From: CCY15215 sp039194995
GTDB lineage: Bacteria > Cyanobacteriota > Cyanobacteriia > Cyanobacteriales > Spirulinaceae
Assembly: GCA_039194995.1 (NCBI GenBank)
Contig: JBCCVR010000003.1
Coordinates: 1 to 64,000, forward strand
Length of the DNA: 64,000 nucleotides
Direction: 5' to 3'
Shown here: positions 33,599 to 43,122 of the stretch, piece after piece
How the letters are laid out: each line of letters opens with the position of its first letter
Numbering within the stretch: the stretch's first letter is position 1
Notes under the pieces: generated by a model
What the model saw: only the letters and a program-made list of their open reading frames with translations
What the model was told of the DNA's origin: nothing
Databases searched by the model: none
Translations under genes and position numbers: made by a program

Positions 33599-34792
33599 TC
33601 AATTGCTCAGAATAAATAAGCGCTGGGAAAATAGCATTCTTGCTCGTTCAACTTCGAGAGAACATTCTTTCAGCACTTCTCCTAATGTTTTTTGAGATTG
33701 CAAGTTCGTTTCACAGATTTGCAAAAAAGTCAAGTCCTCGTCAGATAAATTTGTTAATTCGTAATCGGCATTAAACAGGGTTTGACCCGGCCAGCCATGA
33801 ATACAAGGATGTAGTTCGGGAATGCCTGAAAGAAACGTTTCTTCCTTCGACCAATCAACTTTTTCAAGCGGGGGACGACCCAAGAAAAATTCATAATGGG
33901 TGATATTTTTCGGGTCGAGAAGTTCCACGAGACGATAGCGATCGCGTTCCGATAATTGATTCGCCCTCGCCATTAAATCGGGAGAATTACCCAATAATCG
34001 CTCTAACTGCCAAAATTTCGGATTGGAGAAACCAATAAATTCTAAACCTGAAGCATCAATAAACTCAAATAGAGTATTAATATTGTAATCAACTTCCTGC
34101 GGGTGAACGTACATATCGGCAAAACTTTCATCCTTATGATTTTCCATCGACCAGCGCGTTTTTTCTCGCTGAACCAACGCATTATCTTCAGGAAGAGAGG
34201 AAAAAATATCGCGCCCAACTTTTACCCCATCGGTATAATCTCCTCGCTTTTCACCTTGTAGCAGTGCGATCGCTTCTTGCATTAAGCGAATTTCCCAGCG
34301 TCCCAATTCCGCATAAACAAAGATATGAAATAAGCCCCCCGGTGCTAACTTTTTAGCAAGGGTTTGAATGCCTTTTATCGGGTCGGGTAAATGATGCAAA
34401 ACTCCAACAGAATTAATGAGGTCAAATTCTCCGGGAATTTCTTCTACATCGTAGAGACTGAGATGATGAAATTCGACCCGATCCGCACCAGAGCGATCGC
34501 ACCGCTCTTTTGCCACTTTCAACGCCCCAGAACTGAGATCTACCGCCACGACTTGTGCTTCTTTGTTCAAGTGTACCAAATATTCCGTCCCTACCCCCGT
34601 CCCGCATCCCGCATCGAGAATGCGAATATCTTGACGGGTTGGTTTTCGTCCGGTACAGAAACTATAGGCAGCAGTCCAATTCCAACGCCAATTAAAGCCC
34701 GGTGGGGGTTCGTCGGACATGGCATCCGGGGGAAAGGGATAGGTATCGTAAAGTTTTTCGACAGCGTTGCTAACAGTGCGATCGTCTGGCAT
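33599..34792 (-). CDS. Class I SAM-dependent methyltransferase
   Basis: 397 residues. After a short N-terminus (YDTYPFPPDAM) the SAM-binding fold appears: ILDAGCGTGVGTEYL (motif I), VVAVDLSSGALKVA, and DLINSVGVLHHLPDPIKG. The last 200 residues are helical, with HPQEVDYNINTLFEF and HPCIHGWPGQTLFN, as in a group of cyanobacterial methyltransferases whose substrate is not known. No natural-product genes are adjacent. It ends near a heptamer repeat and is convergent with DUF364. Confidence 0.85.
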   Translation of the reverse strand: MPDDRTVSNAVEKLYDTYPFPPDAMSDEPPPGFNWRWNWTAAYSFCTGRKPTRQDIRILDAGCGTGVGTEYLVHLNKEAQVVAVDLSSGALKVAKERCDRSGADRVEFHHLSLYDVEEIPGEFDLINSVGVLHHLPDPIKGIQTLAKKLAPGGLFHIFVYAELGRWEIRLMQEAIALLQGEKRGDYTDGVKVGRDIFSSLPEDNALVQREKTRWSMENHKDESFADMYVHPQEVDYNINTLFEFIDASGLEFIGFSNPKFWQLERLLGNSPDLMARANQLSERDRYRLVELLDPKNITHYEFFLGRPPLEKVDWSKEETFLSGIPELHPCIHGWPGQTLFNADYELTNLSDEDLTFLQICETNLQSQKTLGEVLKECSLEVERARMLFSQRLFILSN

Positions 34793-34977
34793 GGGATACG
34801 GGCAAAATTTACGAGTGTAGTAATTCTTATATCATTGCAGGGCTTGCTTGAAGCATTTCTTTATAATTCTCAACGAGAAAATCTGGTTTTCAGACTTTGT
34901 TAAATTATTTTTGTATGCGCTAATGTCTCATTTGTGGTATTTTTGAAAAAAATAGTTCTTGAATTGAATAGTTTTAT

Positions 34978-35859
34978 ATGACAAAGTCTGTTCTCTCAAT
35001 CTTTTTTGGTATTTGTTTACAATTAGTCTATACTTCCGTGGCTCAAGCATCATCGGTGGCTGAACGTTCTATCTGTCGTCAAGATGGAGAATATGTAGTC
35101 TTCGCCAAACACTCAATCATGGGAGGCTCTTTAGGACAAGAGGGGAGTTTAGCAGACAGAAGCAATTTCCAAAGAGTACACGAGCATATTTTCTTTTGTG
35201 ATACTGGAAGAATTACTGAAAACGTCGGATTTGGTCCGAGAAATGGTGGACCTGTTGATGAAGGTGTCTTATTTAGCTATTCTCAGGAAGCAATATTATC
35301 AGGTAGAGAATCTAATGGTGGGCGTGTGGATAATTTTGTCCCTGTTGATGATGAGAAATATAGCTCAGATATAATTAGAGGAATTTTGGGAGAGATTTCA
35401 AACTCCTCCGCTAATAGTTGCAATGTGGTACCAGAAGGTCAATATAGTCAATACAATATTATAACAAATAACTGTCAGGATTTTGCTGCTACAGTAAGAA
35501 GAGTGTACTGGCAGCATATGTTCTCTGGAACTTGGATTGCAGAAGGTTATCAATGCCCTTTTGGAGCCTATCATACGGAGGTCATAAGTATACAACTTAA
35601 TGGGAGTTCGCTTATTGCAACTAAATTAGATAGTGGTGGAGACAGATGTGTTCCTACTGGATCTCGTACTTTTACAGGATTAATTTCTAATAATATTTCC
35701 AAGGGGGATTCTTTTTCAATTACTGTTGTTGTAGGGTCTCCGAATGCTCCTGCCAGTGGAACAGCGCTAGGACAGTTAACGATTGTTGATGCAAATACTT
35801 TGTATCTGGGAAGCTCCACTAGAGACGGCATAACACTTCGACGTGATGAAGGTCGCTAA
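34978..35859 (+). CDS. Secreted protein with possible papain-like (permuted NlpC/LRAT-type) site
   Basis: 293 residues with a signal peptide (cleavage near VAQASS). Residues about 66-76 read RVHEHIFFCDTG and residues 163-170 TNNCQDFA. An early His followed much later by an Asn-Cys-x-x-Phe motif on a helix is the pattern of circularly permuted papain-fold enzymes (LRAT, PPPDE, YiiX types); His68 or His70 and Cys166 would be the pair. The C-terminal part (GTWIAEGYQCPFG, YHTEVISIQLNG) forms a separate beta domain. This assignment is motif-based inference. AT-rich compared with neighbours and without a recognised partner gene. Confidence 0.6.
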   Translation: MTKSVLSIFFGICLQLVYTSVAQASSVAERSICRQDGEYVVFAKHSIMGGSLGQEGSLADRSNFQRVHEHIFFCDTGRITENVGFGPRNGGPVDEGVLFSYSQEAILSGRESNGGRVDNFVPVDDEKYSSDIIRGILGEISNSSANSCNVVPEGQYSQYNIITNNCQDFAATVRRVYWQHMFSGTWIAEGYQCPFGAYHTEVISIQLNGSSLIATKLDSGGDRCVPTGSRTFTGLISNNISKGDSFSITVVVGSPNAPASGTALGQLTIVDANTLYLGSSTRDGITLRRDEGR

Positions 35860-35952
35860 TATCGCGTAGGATACATTGGCAACATACGAGTGCAAAATTC
35901 TTGGAAAGCGATCGCACAAATTCATCATGCAATCTCAGCGATCGCATTTCCT

Positions 35953-36522
35953 CTAAAAACATTCTTGCACCGAGATCGCGCAATCGGGAAAAGCAAGAAG
36001 ACTGGTAGACTGTTGACCTCGTAAAATAAGCTGACTTTGATAACCATTGGGTTGAGGATCTCGAAAAATATGAAGCTGCTGTAAGGTAATATTAAAAACC
36101 CAATATTCAACGATCCCGGCTGCCGCATAGAGATCGGCTTTCATGCCTAGATCGCGATTAATTGTGGTATCTGCAATTTCAACAAGTAAATAAACTTCAT
36201 CGGGAATAGGATGGCGATCGCCATAGAAGTTGCGATCTGGACGAACTACGGCAATATCCGGCTCGGGTTCTGAGTAAGTATCGAGTTGAATGGGATCTTG
36301 AAGCCGTACCAAAACGAGATCGCCCAAACGATGTTCTAGGAGTTTTTCGATACGCTTGCATAATGAACTATGAGCAGGACCTTTGGGCATTTTCTGAATA
36401 ATCTGTCCGGCAATCAATTCTACCCGTTCATCTGCTCCCAGAATCCCAATTTCAGCCATGCGGTGATAATCCGCAGTAGAGATAAGCCGAAGATTGACGG
36501 GGGAAAGAGTTGTGCCAACCAT
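35953..36522 (-). CDS. Uma2 family (DUF820) restriction-endonuclease-fold protein
   Basis: 189 residues. Typical features are ISTADYHRMAEIGILGADERVELIAG (in outline), HSSLCKRIEKLLEHRLG, the PD-(D/E)XK-type core LDTYSEPEPDIAVVRP and VYLLVEIADTT, then KADLYAAAGIVEYWVFNI. The family is greatly expanded in cyanobacteria; some solo copies may be mobile or domesticated. Cleavage activity is not established. Stands alone. Confidence 0.9.
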   Translation of the reverse strand: MVGTTLSPVNLRLISTADYHRMAEIGILGADERVELIAGQIIQKMPKGPAHSSLCKRIEKLLEHRLGDLVLVRLQDPIQLDTYSEPEPDIAVVRPDRNFYGDRHPIPDEVYLLVEIADTTINRDLGMKADLYAAAGIVEYWVFNITLQQLHIFRDPQPNGYQSQLILRGQQSTSLLAFPDCAISVQECF

Positions 36523-36628
36523 AATTGGGATGTGAATTGCAAGATGATGATTTATTGTAGCAAATAACCGCGATCGCTCGTCGCATTGTTAAAATAGGCT
36601 ATTCTCGACCCGATTATGAGAGGAATCT

Positions 36629-37402
36629 ATGAGTGATTCAAAAATTGCCTTTACCACTATCTGTCTCCTGTTTTTCATGCTCTGGATGCCCCTCGGACAG
36701 CAAGATTTTCTGATAGACAATTGGATGAAAATCGGCACTTATGTTGCTCCATTTTTGCTCTTTTTGTTTTTTTCATCTAGACAAGAAGCGGAAAATCCAA
36801 CTTTTTTTGATGGGAAATCGATCGCACTACTCATGTTAATTGCTTATTTTATTCATCAATATGAAGAGCATTGGCTCGACCTTTATGGCAACTATTATGC
36901 TTTTTTCACCTCAACCAATGAGTTACTACGGGATGTACTCGGAATTGAAAACAATGATATTGTAATATTGACGCGAGAAGCTATTTTTGCAATCAATACT
37001 TCCCTCGTATGGTTGGTTGGTGCGATCGCAATTTGGCGCAGTCCGAAGCACTTTTTCCCAACGATTGCAATGGCGGGTATTATTCTCGTTAATGCAATGA
37101 CGCATATTATCGCTGGTTTATTCAAACAATCATATAATCCCGGTTTACTGACAGCAGTTGTAATTTTTATCCCTTTCGGACTCATCTTTTTAAGAAAAGC
37201 ACTTTTAAGAACGGTATCCTCAGCAAAAATTCAAGTTTTTGTCGGCATACTCTGGGCGATTATCGGTCATTTAATTATGGTAGGCGGGCTTATCGCTGCG
37301 AACTGGTTGATGCTATTTCCTGAATATGTTTATTTCATCGCGTTGGCAATTTGGTCGGTACTGCCGCTATTTTTATTCGCGTCACCTAACCATTCAGTAT
37401 AG
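36629..37402 (+). CDS. HXXEE domain membrane protein
   Basis: 257 residues with about seven hydrophobic segments. The family signature HQYEEHW is near residue 79 and NAMTHI in the middle (residue about 155), which match the HXXEE domain, an integral membrane domain thought to include His/Glu metal or substrate sites. The function is unknown. An AGAGGA sequence lies just upstream of the ATG. The protein is longer than minimal HXXEE proteins, with an extra C-terminal pair of helices. Confidence 0.72.
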   Translation: MSDSKIAFTTICLLFFMLWMPLGQQDFLIDNWMKIGTYVAPFLLFLFFSSRQEAENPTFFDGKSIALLMLIAYFIHQYEEHWLDLYGNYYAFFTSTNELLRDVLGIENNDIVILTREAIFAINTSLVWLVGAIAIWRSPKHFFPTIAMAGIILVNAMTHIIAGLFKQSYNPGLLTAVVIFIPFGLIFLRKALLRTVSSAKIQVFVGILWAIIGHLIMVGGLIAANWLMLFPEYVYFIALAIWSVLPLFLFASPNHSV

Positions 37403-37545
37403 CCGAATGAGGATATCTCAGATAATTCTAACTAGGGCAGTTACTCGATTATTAATTCGTAGTTAACGTTTTAAAAAGATGAGAAAGCGATCGCCGCTCT
37501 CAAAAGGGCAGCCAGAGCGCGATCGGATTGGGAATATTCACGGAT

Positions 37546-39699
37546 TTACTGAATCGTTAATTTTAATTCCCACTCCTCCAATCGACCGCGATCGCTCTCG
37601 ACAAAATCGGTAATTTTTAACTGCCACGTTCCGGTACAAGGACGATTTTTCAGTTTCTTGAATAAGGGGGTCGTCTGCACAGAATAGGTTTTCTGTAAAA
37701 CCGTTTGCGAACCTAACGTACGATTTTGCAATAAAATTTCCTCCCCTGTGGGCGCAAGCAAACTGACTTCAATATCTCCCAAAAATCCGTGGTTCAAATC
37801 GACCCTCACTTGGAGGTCTTGAACGTTGCCCGTTTCTCGAATGCTAATCTTGCTGGTTACGCCTCGGGAATTATTATCGGAGATCGTGACATTCCTCGTA
37901 TTTTTCTCTCGCAGGGTGCGGGGAATGCCGCCGCCAGCACCCGATCCCGACCCAGAACCGGAACCGGAATCCGAGCCGGAGCCAGAACCCGAATTCGAAC
38001 CGGGCGATCGCCGTTTTGCCTCTTGTACTGCCTTATACGCATTCACCTTGCCATAACCGAACCATTGGGAATGACCGTTGCGATCGTAGGTGCCTAACTG
38101 CAATCCTAATTGGGGATCGCGATCGCGATCGACGATCTTATCCGCCGTCTGTTGCAATATCTGTTTCACCTCCCGCGCCGTCAAATCCGGATTTGCCGAC
38201 AGAACCAGACCCGCAACCCCGGCAACCACCGGACAAGCACTCGATGTCCCGCCAAAATCCCGCGTAAAATTCCCCGGATCGTAGCCGAGATTGCCCATAA
38301 TATCCGTGGTGAAAATCCCCAACCCCGGCAAATAGGTGCGCAAGGGGGGCGCGGTTTGAATAAAGCCCGTTTGTTGAAACCACATCCCTGGCGGTGCATT
38401 ATTACTGGGGGCGCAGACGGAAATATGTTTCCCCCAATTGCTGTAAGCGGACTTTTTCCCCAAACTGCTGCAAGCGGAAACGGTAATGACATCGGGATGC
38501 GCCGCAAACCCGCTCAACCATTCCGTCGGACCGTTCAATAAGTTGCCCTGCCAGCCCCGTTCATAGACCGTTCCCTGTACCGGACGATTGGCGTTTCCCG
38601 CCGCAAAGACGATGACGCAACCCTTGCCCCCGCGCCCGCGAGTTGCTGCGCGAGTAATCGCCGCTTTTTGCCGCATGGACAGAGGGAAATAGACCGTCGC
38701 CGCCCCCCAACTGCAAGACATGACGCTTGCTCCCTTCTGCACGACCCAATCAAACAATTGTTCGATGGAATTATCGTCTAAATAGCCTGTCGTCCGCAGG
38801 GGCATGAGGGCGCAACCGGAAGCCACCCCCACGACCCCCTGACCGTTTTCTTCCGCCACTGCCACCCCCGCACAAGCAGTACCGTGGCTTTCTTGGGTGT
38901 TATCGGGTTGGGGGGAAAAATCGCGATTTTTGAAGTCTCGCGGGGAGACAATTTTTCCCCGCCCTTGAAAATCCGGATGGCGAGTGTCGATCGCATCATC
39001 TGCCACTGCTACCACCACCGATCGCGATCCGCGAGTAATATCCCATGCTTTCTCTGCATCCACGTGAGAATTGCCCGAAAGTTGGTTTCCCGGTTGGTGG
39101 TGGAGATACCATTGCTGGCGATAAAACTCATCCCTCGGTGTATAAAAGGACTCTCCTCGCACGAGAATATTGGCTTCCGCGAGAAGAATGCGATCGCTGG
39201 CTGCGAGGCGATTGGCTAATTTAATTGGATTCTCTTGGGATTGGGGGGTGAGGCGATAAATAAAGGTATCGTCAATGCCATCGAGTGCTTGGATAAACTG
39301 CAAATTAAAGAGATCGGCGATCGCCTCTCGTTCTTCCGCCGTCACATCATCCAAAAACTGGATTGTTAATTCATCGGTTAGATAAACGAGAGTTTCGGGG
39401 TTTTTTTCCAACTGATAGACATGACTGGCAAAAGCCACCAAATCCAACCGCCGCGCCATTGACATCACCCGTTCGAGGGCATCGGCTTCGACTAAGATTT
39501 CAATTAACTGGCTTTCCGGTAGGGCATTGTAGCGCAATAGCCCCAACTCGGGCGGAATTTCCACATCGGGGGAGACGAGGCGCAGGGTCAAGCGATCGCC
39601 CACTTTTAACAAATTCAATTCTTCTCCGCCCCGTTGTAAGATCGAGCCGACTCGATTTGCTGGAACGTCGAGCTTGTTAAATGCCTCGTTATCTGCCAT
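37546..39699 (-). CDS. Subtilase (S8) with P/Homo B C-terminal domain
   Basis: 717 residues. An N-terminal prodomain-like region (1-195) precedes the S8 peptidase. The triad is visible: Asp234 in VVAVADDAID, His272 in ESHGTACAGV and Ser486 in GGTSSACPVVAGV, with the oxyanion Asn in FAAGN. A Ser/Gly linker (about residues 572-592) connects to a P/Homo B-type beta domain (SIRETGNVQDLQVRVDL, GFLGDIEVSLLAPTG, GTWQLKITDF), usually seen in proprotein-convertase-like enzymes. There is no obvious signal peptide, so the location is unclear; many cyanobacterial homologues lack one too. Confidence 0.92.
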   Translation of the reverse strand: MADNEAFNKLDVPANRVGSILQRGGEELNLLKVGDRLTLRLVSPDVEIPPELGLLRYNALPESQLIEILVEADALERVMSMARRLDLVAFASHVYQLEKNPETLVYLTDELTIQFLDDVTAEEREAIADLFNLQFIQALDGIDDTFIYRLTPQSQENPIKLANRLAASDRILLAEANILVRGESFYTPRDEFYRQQWYLHHQPGNQLSGNSHVDAEKAWDITRGSRSVVVAVADDAIDTRHPDFQGRGKIVSPRDFKNRDFSPQPDNTQESHGTACAGVAVAEENGQGVVGVASGCALMPLRTTGYLDDNSIEQLFDWVVQKGASVMSCSWGAATVYFPLSMRQKAAITRAATRGRGGKGCVIVFAAGNANRPVQGTVYERGWQGNLLNGPTEWLSGFAAHPDVITVSACSSLGKKSAYSNWGKHISVCAPSNNAPPGMWFQQTGFIQTAPPLRTYLPGLGIFTTDIMGNLGYDPGNFTRDFGGTSSACPVVAGVAGLVLSANPDLTAREVKQILQQTADKIVDRDRDPQLGLQLGTYDRNGHSQWFGYGKVNAYKAVQEAKRRSPGSNSGSGSGSDSGSGSGSGSGAGGGIPRTLREKNTRNVTISDNNSRGVTSKISIRETGNVQDLQVRVDLNHGFLGDIEVSLLAPTGEEILLQNRTLGSQTVLQKTYSVQTTPLFKKLKNRPCTGTWQLKITDFVESDRGRLEEWELKLTIQ

Positions 39700-39810
39700 A
39701 GGTTGCCCCCTCTGTAGAATGTCGTTTTCGCGCGATCGATGGTAATATTGCTCAATGTTTGCTTAATATTTAGTTATATCAATCGCGGCTTGTGCCCTCT
39801 GGATGACTCT

Positions 39811-40842
39811 ATGCTATTCTCTCATATCCGCTTTTCTCCCCGTCAGCGCTTGAAGTTATTGAGTGTTTGTTTATTATGCCTCGCACCGATCGCATTTTGG
39901 AGCGAACCCGTCCGAGGGCAAATCCCCGTTGAAACTTTTGAGGAATCTGAAGATCCGGCTTTTATTACCGAGGACGCTCCCCCCTTTCCCCAGAGCAGTA
40001 GTTTGCTCAGTTTACCGGGAGGTCTGCGCCTGCTAGAAGAAGCCAGTTTTGCCGTTAATTCGGAGAATTACGGATTGGCTTCCCAAAAATTGCAAGAAGC
40101 ACGACAAGTCTTTAATCAACTCTCCAATTTTTACCAGCAATTGGCAGGCAGTTTTTCGGGCATTGATAGCAGTATCGCCGAACAACAGCGCAGACAAGCT
40201 CTAGAGACCGCACAACTTCGCGATCGCGCCACCTATCAATTGGCTCTAGTCCATCGGGCGCAAAATCAACCAGAATTATCAGTGCCTTTGTTGGTTCAGA
40301 TCGTGCGATCGCAAAACCCCACGACAGATTTAGGCAAACGCGCTTACGATCAACTGGCAGAGTTGGGGTTTGAGGAAACTCAAAACACTGCCGAAGATTT
40401 TCGCCCCTTGCAACAACCCGGTAGCATCCTCAGCATAGCAGGCGGAAAGCGTTTTATTGAAGAAGCAGAAACCGCCGTAGAGACTCAAAATTACGATCTT
40501 GCCGTCCAGAAACTCCAAGAAGCACGGCAAATTTTCAACCAGCTTTCGAATTTCTATCAACAATTGGCGGGCAGTTTTGCCGGAATCAACAGCCGCACGG
40601 CAGAGGCACAACGGGTCTACGCTTTGGAAGCCGCCCAGTTGCGGGATGATGCGACCTATCAATTGGCTTTAGTGCATCGGGCGCAAAATCAGCCGGAATT
40701 GTCCGTACCTTTGTTAGTGCAGATCGTGCGTTCTCAAAACCCCACGACCAATTTAGGACGACGTGCTTACCAACAGCTTTTAGAACTGGGCTTTGTCAAT
40801 ACCCCCTTCCCCAGTTCCAGTGAAAATACCAGCAGTAATTAA
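39811..40842 (+). CDS. Exported protein with two near-identical repeat domains
   Basis: 343 residues from ATG 39811 (MLFSHIRFSPRQ), with a signal peptide ending near PVRGQ. The rest is two copies of a roughly 130-residue helical domain. Both copies contain LQEARQ(V/I)FNQLSNFYQQLAGSF and HRAQNQPELSVPLLVQIV, with very few differences, so the duplication is recent or under homogenisation. The helices resemble TPR-like hairpins, but I recognise no named family. Divergent from the subtilase. The frame is open to 39739, not preferred. Confidence 0.7.
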   Translation: MLFSHIRFSPRQRLKLLSVCLLCLAPIAFWSEPVRGQIPVETFEESEDPAFITEDAPPFPQSSSLLSLPGGLRLLEEASFAVNSENYGLASQKLQEARQVFNQLSNFYQQLAGSFSGIDSSIAEQQRRQALETAQLRDRATYQLALVHRAQNQPELSVPLLVQIVRSQNPTTDLGKRAYDQLAELGFEETQNTAEDFRPLQQPGSILSIAGGKRFIEEAETAVETQNYDLAVQKLQEARQIFNQLSNFYQQLAGSFAGINSRTAEAQRVYALEAAQLRDDATYQLALVHRAQNQPELSVPLLVQIVRSQNPTTNLGRRAYQQLLELGFVNTPFPSSSENTSSN

Positions 40843-40962
40843 TCTGCGATGGTTATCCGTTACCAATTATCTATCTGTAGAGGGATTCCTTTGGTGGGGT
40901 GGCATGATTCTAGGAAGACTCGATAAAATACGATCGCTATCAATGTGATTATGGGAGGTTTG

Positions 40963-41223
40963 ATGGTTAGCCTAGCTGCGGTTGAGAATACCATTAAAGA
41001 ACATTTGCCCGATGCTCGGGTGAAAGTCGAGGACTTGACGGGAGGTGGCGATCACCTACAAGCAACGGTAATTTCAGAATTGTTTACCGGGAAAACGCGA
41101 GTCAAACAACACCAATTGGTTTACGGTGCCTTGAAAGCGGAACTTGCATCAGAAGCCATTCACGCTCTTGCCCTCAAAACCTACACTCCCGAAACATGGG
41201 AAGCAACAGGGCAATCTTTGTAG
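40963..41223 (+). CDS. bolA: BolA family protein
   Basis: 86 residues. The BolA fold is marked by IKEHLPDARVKVEDLTGGGDHLQATVIS (in outline), FTGKTRVKQHQLVYGAL and IHALALKTYTPE. BolA proteins bind a [2Fe-2S] cluster together with CGFS glutaredoxins through the His in the RVKQHQ loop. The start at 40963 has GGGAGG four bases upstream, better than the GTG at 40945 or the ATG at 40951. GrxD is 60 bases downstream. Confidence 0.93.
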   Translation: MVSLAAVENTIKEHLPDARVKVEDLTGGGDHLQATVISELFTGKTRVKQHQLVYGALKAELASEAIHALALKTYTPETWEATGQSL

Positions 41224-41283
41224 TTTGCCCTAAAAATACTTTTCGATATCTTTAATTCACCCCAAAACCTTAAGGAGTTATCT

Positions 41284-41619
41284 ATGACACCCGAACTCAC
41301 CCCCGAACTGAAAGAGCGCATTACCGAAATCATTAAAAAGGACAAAATTGTTGTCTTTATGAAAGGGTCGAAATTAATGCCCCAATGCGGTTTTTCTAAC
41401 AATGTCGTGCAGATTTTCAATACCCTCGGCAAACCCTACAGCACCTTTGATGTGCTTCAGGATAATGAAATTCGTCAAGGGATTAAACAATATTCTGATT
41501 GGGGTACGATTCCGCAAATCTATATCAATGGGGAATTCGTAGGCGGCTCCGATATTGCGATCGAACTTTACCAAAATGGCGAACTTCAACAAATGGTTGA
41601 GGTTGCTTTAGCTTCTTAG
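41284..41619 (+). CDS. grxD: Monothiol glutaredoxin of the CGFS type
   Basis: 111 residues. The active-site motif is CGFS at Cys35 in LMPQCGFSNNV, with the glutathione-binding WGTIPQIYINGEFVGGSD downstream. CGFS glutaredoxins carry and deliver [2Fe-2S] clusters and bind BolA. The conserved bolA-grxD order supports joint function in iron-sulfur and iron homeostasis. An AAGGAG sits six bases before ATG. Confidence 0.95.
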   Translation: MTPELTPELKERITEIIKKDKIVVFMKGSKLMPQCGFSNNVVQIFNTLGKPYSTFDVLQDNEIRQGIKQYSDWGTIPQIYINGEFVGGSDIAIELYQNGELQQMVEVALAS

Positions 41620-41641
41620 CGATTGGGTTGGATAAGGAGTA

Positions 41642-41675
41642 GTAAAGAGTAATCAAACGATTGATTACTCTTTAC
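41642..41675. terminator. Long palindromic hairpin between grxD and DUF6761
   Basis: GTAAAGAGTAATCAA and its exact reverse complement form a 15-base-pair stem with an ACGA loop. It lies between convergent genes and would stop transcription in both directions; T runs are short. Confidence 0.75.
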
Positions 41676-41686
41676 CCATTACCCCC

Positions 41687-41941
41687 TCAATAATAATCTG
41701 CCTCAACTTCAGGCTGAGGCAGAGCTAATTCAAAATTGGAAGGGTCTCGCAGAAAACGAAAGGCTTCTTCTTCTAAACGATGGATGAGATAAGGTTCAAG
41801 TGCATTACTGTGACGAAGGGCGGCAATATACCCATCCATATAAATTTGTAATTCGCTGAAGCGATTTCCTCTTTGCCAAGATTCCACCAAAGCATCGGTC
41901 AGTCTTTGGTAGTAACGAATGCACAGTGCGTCGGTTAGCAT
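41687..41941 (-). CDS. Small conserved cyanobacterial protein, DUF6761-like
   Basis: 84 residues, soluble, all helical: CIRYYQRLTDALVESWQRG, LQIYMDGYIAALRH and RLEEEAFRFLRDPSNFE. It resembles a small family found only in cyanobacteria (I believe DUF6761). No motif suggests function. It stops 12 bases from the hairpin shared with grxD. Confidence 0.62.
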   Translation of the reverse strand: MLTDALCIRYYQRLTDALVESWQRGNRFSELQIYMDGYIAALRHSNALEPYLIHRLEEEAFRFLRDPSNFELALPQPEVEADYY

Positions 41942-42257
41942 AATCTTAAGTTGAATTCGACAAGGAGCTTGTTGTAGAAGGTGTTTAAAGAGGGTGCTTA
42001 TAGAAGGTGGAAGCTATACAAACTATAGGGATCCGAGCAAACTAAAGATTGCACCAACAACTATCTTTGAAAACGGGGATTTAATTAATTTATGGCTTTA
42101 TACTTTGTAGTCTATCTCAAATTTCGCGTTTCTGCCCTAGCTTTCAGGGAAATCGCCGCAAAATCAACGAAATTTGCTAGAGTATCAAAGATAACAACAA
42201 TTTAATGTTAATTTTGGTAAAGTCACCTGCATAACTTGCGAGGGGAATAAAGCTAAG
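41942..42257. other. Intergenic region between divergent genes
   Basis: 316 bases separate DUF6761 and the response regulator. Nothing gene-like is seen. AT-rich sequence near 42040-42110 and TTTGCTAGAGTATCAAAG around 42170 may belong to promoters, and GAGGGGAATAA at 42240 supplies the ribosome site for the GTG start at 42258. Confidence 0.4.
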
Positions 42258-43031
42258 GTGGGTTCGATTCAAATTTTAATTATCCAAGGGAATCCTCACT
42301 TGCGATCGCTATTGGGATGGCATTTACAGCAAGCTGGCTATCTTTGTCAGCAGGCTGATACGCTCGATCGCGCGCGAGGGATTTTGATGCGCCGCCAGCC
42401 TCCCCTCGTCGTTCTCGATTCGGACTTACCCGATGGGGATGGGATTGAGTTATGTCGTTGGCTATATCAACAAAAACAATCTCTCGTTTTAGTATTGTCA
42501 GCGCGAACGAATCAAAGTGATGTGGTCGCAGCACTAGAAGCAGGGGCAGACGATTATCTGAAAAAGCCTTTTGGGATGCAAGAATTTTTAGCACGGGTAG
42601 AAGCACTGTTGCGTCGCTTGCGAGTCACGAGTGCCCCACTGTATTTGAACTACGGGGATTTAAGGATCGATTTGGTACAGCGTCGAGTTCGCCTGCAAGG
42701 TACTTATATCGATCTAACACCCCAAGAATTTAGCTTACTTTACGTCCTTGCGCAGGCAGAGGGATCTCCTTTAAGTCGCTCGGAGTTACTTAACCGCGCT
42801 TGGCCCGATGCGATCGATAATCCCCGCACTATTGATACCCATGTTTTATCTCTACGAAAAAAATTAGATACCGAACCCGAGCGACCGAGTTTAATCCAAA
42901 CCGTGCGCAATGTCGGTTATCGTTTCAATCCCGAGGCTCTCGAAAGTCGGAACGGGAATGGGATGCCTTCTCCCGAAGCACTGCAACGATTGGAAGCCAG
43001 TCCGAAGGTGGCGATCGCATCGAATAAATAA
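42258..43031 (+). CDS. OmpR-family response regulator with incomplete acidic pocket
   Basis: 257 residues. Receiver domain (1-115) followed by a winged-helix DNA-binding domain (about 125-225) with LTPQEFSLLYVLAQ, LLNRAW and IDTHVLSLRKKLD...VRNVGYRF. The phospho-acceptor Asp54 (VVLDSDLP) and Lys103 (KKPF) are present, but the usual acidic pair after strand 1 is replaced: ILIIQGNP where EDD would be expected. Such receivers often work without phosphorylation; the cyanobacterial NblR group is an example. Whether this is NblR cannot be decided here. No kinase is adjacent. Confidence 0.87.
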   Translation: MGSIQILIIQGNPHLRSLLGWHLQQAGYLCQQADTLDRARGILMRRQPPLVVLDSDLPDGDGIELCRWLYQQKQSLVLVLSARTNQSDVVAALEAGADDYLKKPFGMQEFLARVEALLRRLRVTSAPLYLNYGDLRIDLVQRRVRLQGTYIDLTPQEFSLLYVLAQAEGSPLSRSELLNRAWPDAIDNPRTIDTHVLSLRKKLDTEPERPSLIQTVRNVGYRFNPEALESRNGNGMPSPEALQRLEASPKVAIASNK

Positions 43032-43122
43032 AGACTCATAAATTTAGAGTCGAGAGTTCAGTGTAGGGTATAGGGTGGAGACATTGAGATTCATGCCCTA
43101 TTCCCCATGAGGAGATGTAACC

